Shown here: in pieces, positions 61,267 through 64,000 of the stretch | Layout: each line of letters opens with the position of its first letter | How positions within the stretch are numbered: position 1 is the first letter of the stretch | Source of the DNA: Bacteriovoracales bacterium | GTDB taxonomy: Bacteria > Bdellovibrionota > Bacteriovoracia > Bacteriovoracales > Bacteriovoracaceae | Reading direction: 5' to 3' | Assembly (NCBI GenBank): GCA_030149295.1 | Contig: JASBRV010000102.1 | Span: 1 to 64,000 of the forward strand | Length of the DNA: 64,000 nt | Notes under the pieces: model-generated | The model's database searches: none | What the model saw: the letters and a program-made list of their open reading frames with translations, nothing else | Told to the model about the DNA's origin: nothing | Program-made: the position numbers and the translations under genes

Positions 61267-61783
61267 TTTTACGAATTCCTCTCACTTCCTGATCAATAAT
61301 TGAGAAATAATAGCGAAAATAGCGGCTAAAAAGAAGAATGGTTCTACCGTGATTTTTAACTTGAATATCGTAGCGCTCATTCGCACTAAAGGTGCCATCA
61401 CCAAAGGAAAACCTTAGTTCAAGAAGATCATCAAGAGATGCTCTCTTTTTAACCATGCTGGATTTTTCAGTAATTTTACTAAGTGTATAAAGGGTTTCTC
61501 CCTCGCTGCTAAAAAAAACTCTCTCTTCAAGGCGACTTGATGAATTATTAATGAAAGCACATTGCTGAATTTCTTTTTCTAGGGCCCCACTTTGAGGGTT
61601 AATAAAGCGAAAACTTCGACAGTTCTCACTAATCTTCGTTAGTAAAGAGCTTCCTTTTAAATTATCTACTTCGACTTGTGATTGCCTTAAGAGTCCCATC
61701 AGAAAGTCTTCGGGCCCAGGAAAAAAGCTATTCGCATAAGGGCTAGAGCTTAAGAGAAAAAGAAATAAAAAGCAAAACTTCAT
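61037..61783 (-). CDS. Exported protein of unknown function
   Basis: A 248-residue protein with a signal peptide (MKFCFLFLFLLSSSPYANS) and a beta-rich mature part with Cys in ENCRSF, QQCAFI and a CSWC pair near residue 181. ASLDDLLELRFSFGDGTFSA and QVKNHGRTILLFSRYFRYYF are typical segments; there is no family I recognise. It ends a three-gene operon (start overlaps the upstream stop by 4 bp, ATGA). Its last 230 bp lie antisense to the tail of the TPM-like gene. Confidence 0.65.
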   Translation of the reverse strand: MKFCFLFLFLLSSSPYANSFFPGPEDFLMGLLRQSQVEVDNLKGSSLLTKISENCRSFRFINPQSGALEKEIQQCAFINNSSSRLEERVFFSSEGETLYTLSKITEKSSMVKKRASLDDLLELRFSFGDGTFSANERYDIQVKNHGRTILLFSRYFRYYFSIIDQEVRGIRKISYERQCSWCSAPSQIEVQYHDLGLRYYSDQVPGVEVTPRLFQEALARMYYQTVNWLSQELAYPLGQEFPGAISRF

Positions 61784-62802
61784 TCACTAGGCCTACGATC
61801 AATAATAAGCCCATCCTCTACAGCTTGCAGGAGATTTCTAAGGAAAAGCTCAAGAAGATTAAGATTAAGGTTATTAAGAAGTCGGTTGATATTGAGTCGG
61901 ATTTCTTCTAAAAATCGTGAATTACCACTTCCAGTAGAAACAACCTCCGTAGGTGGCAGAAAATAGAGATGAAAATCCACATAGTTTTTCACTAGGCGCA
62001 CACCTCGTTCTAAGGCCCAGCTAGAGAAGTAGCGAATAAAGGTGTTTCTCGCAAGAGGAATGTTACGGCTACTAAGGAAGGTAGTGCTCTGATTAGCAAT
62101 TACTTGAAAACTAAAACGCCCATGACGAAAACTTTGAGACTTTCTATAGAAGTTTTTAAAGGAATAATTCGCTTCAAAGCCTTGAAAGGAATAAGTCACG
62201 CGAGATTCTTGAGGGCTTTCATCATATCGAATAAGCATGAATGTTTGGGAATTAATTTTAAGGTCGTAAACGACCTGACTAGCATTAGCTCTTCTTCCAA
62301 TTAATTCAAATAAAATTACACCTTGGCCGTCACTTAGCTTGTAATGAACGTGTTCCTCCCCCTCTTTCAGTTGAGGATTCAAAAGGGCTTCACTCCATTG
62401 ATCATAAGAAAGAGGCCCTCTCGCTTGTCCTTTTATGAATAGCTCTTCCTGTAAACGAAGTTCTCCTCCACAATCATAGAGACGAAGAACATCTACACTA
62501 TCGTTACCGCTAGGGCGATGGAAATACTCCAATCGACTAAGAACTGTGTCTGTCGGGCGATTATTAAAGGCACACAGGACGTCTTCGTGAGAGGAAAACT
62601 CGACAACGTTTCCTCTTGTGACACTTCGATAATTCTTTTTTAAATCAGAAAGTTTTAATGAGTAAGGGCTTTTAAATTCACGAACTAATTCATTAATATC
62701 ATAGAGAAGAGAAGGAAGTTTCGAATCAGCGAAACAATCTCCTCCCAACAAGAAAGTGAAGTAAAATATTAAGAGAGCTAATGTCTTATTCAAAGAATAC
62801 AT
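61780..62802 (-). CDS. Exported protein of unknown function
   Basis: A 340-residue protein: signal peptide MYSLNKTLALLIFYFTFLLG then DCFADSK. It is beta-rich in the middle (HYKLSDGQGVILFELIGRRA, SRVTYSFQGFEANYSFKNFY) and has a helical, Leu/Asn-rich C-terminus (LNINRLLNNLNLNLLELFL). The size and pattern echo the downstream gene at 61037 (both carry a similar reading of fat-like lipid-binding beta sheets, such as VYDLKINSQTFMLIRY), so they could be distant paralogues; that is a guess. I use ATG 62802 over ATG 62868, because the latter lies within the upstream gene and lacks a leader. It overlaps the upstream gene by 17 bp. Confidence 0.62.
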   Translation of the reverse strand: MYSLNKTLALLIFYFTFLLGGDCFADSKLPSLLYDINELVREFKSPYSLKLSDLKKNYRSVTRGNVVEFSSHEDVLCAFNNRPTDTVLSRLEYFHRPSGNDSVDVLRLYDCGGELRLQEELFIKGQARGPLSYDQWSEALLNPQLKEGEEHVHYKLSDGQGVILFELIGRRANASQVVYDLKINSQTFMLIRYDESPQESRVTYSFQGFEANYSFKNFYRKSQSFRHGRFSFQVIANQSTTFLSSRNIPLARNTFIRYFSSWALERGVRLVKNYVDFHLYFLPPTEVVSTGSGNSRFLEEIRLNINRLLNNLNLNLLELFLRNLLQAVEDGLIIDRRPSE

Positions 62803-64000
62803 TCCTGTCAGGATCGTAATAGACCGTCTTCTTGTATTTCTCTCTACTTCCATGAACATCAAGTTCAATTCTTAATTTAACCTTCGCGCGACCAAGATAG
62901 CGGGAACTAATATTGTCGAATTTAAAACCGCTTAGCATGAGGTTTTCGATGGAGCGCATTTTCTTCATACGTAGCCCACCGCCTTTAACACTCACTTCCA
63001 CTGTCTTTTTGATATTGTTTTGAGCGGCGAGTTTTTCATCGAGCTTAAAGCCAATAACAGGTGTCCCATTAGAGAGACGATAACTGTAAGGAATAATGGA
63101 AGCTAGCACTTGTGAAAGGTTTCCTCTAGACATCGGCATTCTTTCCACCTGAGATTCCTCAAAGCGGCGAAAGAGGGAGGTTCTACTATAGCGGGCCATC
63201 TCGTCTCGATAACTATCAAAAGTCATTGTTTTGGCAGAGGTAACCACCATAAGCTTATTAAAAACCTTATTGCGATTACGGCCAAAAGAGAAAAATCCAA
63301 AACTGGTGTCATTAGAAACAACACTCGTATTGGAACTGACAATCATAGTGGAGACACCTTCATACAAATAAAGACTTGGGTTACTCACTTTCAAAATCGT
63401 TACAGAATCACGCTCACTATCTTGATCGCGATTAACCACACCATAATTAAAACTATAGTCTTTAAGGAGAACTAAATCAGAATCTGCAGCATTGATACTG
63501 ACAGAACCTCCTAGCGTAAGACCGGCTTTCTCATCCTTAACGACACCAGCCGTAGGGCTAATATAGATATTAGAAGTTCTCTCGTAGCTAATGGGGGCGA
63601 GATTAGGAATTAGCTGCACAACGCGTGTCACTCTGGATGTTTCTTTTCTCCCAACCTGTGAACCGAGAACTGCCGAAAGAAGGCGACTAGAAACTGTAAG
63701 GGAAAGATCCAAAATGCCACCATTGTTGAGGATATCAAAGTCAGGTGCATCACCTGCATCAGAGGAAGCAGCACCAATGGAAGCATCAATATGGCCAAGA
63801 CCCTCTTCAGATAGAGAGTAAATTTCTGTGGTTAATTGAACAAGATGACTCGGAACTCCTGCCTCCAATACATCGAGTAAAGGAAGAAGCCCTTCGAAGC
63901 GATCCTTTAACTCTTCATTAAAAAACCAAAAGCTCAATACAGAGGTACTCTCCACATTGATATAACCTTCTGTGGGAGTCAAAACATTACCAGGTAATAA
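62786..64000 (-). CDS. Secreted or surface protein, 5' end beyond window
   Basis: The frame is open to the right edge, giving at least 404 codons; the true start and any signal peptide are missing (an in-frame TTG at 63982 is unlikely to be the start). The visible part is rich in Ser, Val, Asn and beta strands (GLTLGGSVSINAADSDLVLL, SLYLYEGVSTMIVSSNTSVV), has no Cys, and ends with basic strands (GRAKVKLRIELDVHGSREKY). It is first of three overlapping genes on this strand. It could be a beta-helix or repetitive surface protein; no family recognised. Confidence 0.65.
   Translation of the reverse strand, partial: LLPGNVLTPTEGYINVESTSVLSFWFFNEELKDRFEGLLPLLDVLEAGVPSHLVQLTTEIYSLSEEGLGHIDASIGAASSDAGDAPDFDILNNGGILDLSLTVSSRLLSAVLGSQVGRKETSRVTRVVQLIPNLAPISYERTSNIYISPTAGVVKDEKAGLTLGGSVSINAADSDLVLLKDYSFNYGVVNRDQDSERDSVTILKVSNPSLYLYEGVSTMIVSSNTSVVSNDTSFGFFSFGRNRNKVFNKLMVVTSAKTMTFDSYRDEMARYSRTSLFRRFEESQVERMPMSRGNLSQVLASIIPYSYRLSNGTPVIGFKLDEKLAAQNNIKKTVEVSVKGGGLRMKKMRSIENLMLSGFKFDNISSRYLGRAKVKLRIELDVHGSREKYKKTVYYDPDRNVFFE

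Noticed and set aside
60983-61303. 106-codon plus-strand frame
   Set aside because: Third frame across the overlap of two better supported genes; Arg/Lys-rich low complexity.
62786-64000. Secretin of a type II/III secretion or pilus system
   Set aside because: Some strand patterns look secretin-like, but the diagnostic gate motifs are absent and the N-terminus is missing.
1-64000. CRISPR array, insertion sequences, toxin-antitoxin modules, restriction systems
   Set aside because: I looked for regular spaced repeats, transposase motifs and paired small genes and saw none.

Overview
The window (64 kb, AT-rich, densely packed) looks like chromosomal DNA of a free-living or predatory Gram-negative bacterium. 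My best guess is the Bdellovibrionota, probably a marine Bacteriovorax/Halobacteriovorax-like lineage. That is an inference from the low GC, the many secreted or lipoprotein genes I cannot name, periplasmic and outer-membrane proteins, osmolyte transport, and an mDAP/lysine pathway; there is no rRNA or marker gene to prove it. I see no tRNA, rRNA, CRISPR array, insertion sequence or prophage.

Region 1 (1-9.1 kb): an alpha/beta hydrolase (cut by the edge) and a formyltransferase-like gene diverge from a tight four-gene operon: YegS-type lipid kinase, extended SDR, a long protein ending in a cyanobacterial-type acyl-ACP reductase (AAR), and a DUF3419/BtaA-like aminocarboxypropyl transferase. 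This looks like an undescribed lipid-synthesis pathway that goes through a fatty aldehyde, and is my main candidate for a new system. A sensor kinase and RarD lie convergent to it.

Region 2 (9.1-24.2 kb): class Ia ribonucleotide reductase nrdB-nrdA with NrdR-box-like operators and a perfect terminator; an orphan tyrosine recombinase; PhoD-like and FecR-domain proteins; then a compact lysine/DAP operon (lysC-dapB-dapA-dapD-lysA-aspartoacylase family) behind a clear lysine riboswitch, with asd divergent. The last operon gene may supply the missing N-succinyl-DAP desuccinylase step.

Region 3 (24.2-43.6 kb): a four-gene lipoprotein operon (two LPP20-like, LpoB-like, COG3014-like) probably linked to peptidoglycan synthase activation; secreted unknowns, including an 843-residue protein with a C-terminal HExxH site; DoxX, acyl-CoA dehydrogenase, MnmC methyltransferase, HtpX, and a cyclic-nucleotide-gated-type K+ channel; lysine 2,3-aminomutase next to a compact osmoprotectant ABC transporter with an unusual domain order.

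Region 4 (43.6-64 kb): a beta-barrel protein, PlsC, a penicillin-acylase family protein lacking a signal peptide, a second FecR-domain protein, a secreted ADP-ribosyltransferase-like protein, a PQQ-type sugar dehydrogenase, a secreted candidate cysteine peptidase, a 1088-residue lipoprotein, a pair of TPM-domain proteins, and a three-gene operon of secreted unknowns running off the right edge. Convergent genes almost always overlap or nearly touch across the window, leaving no space for ordinary terminators.
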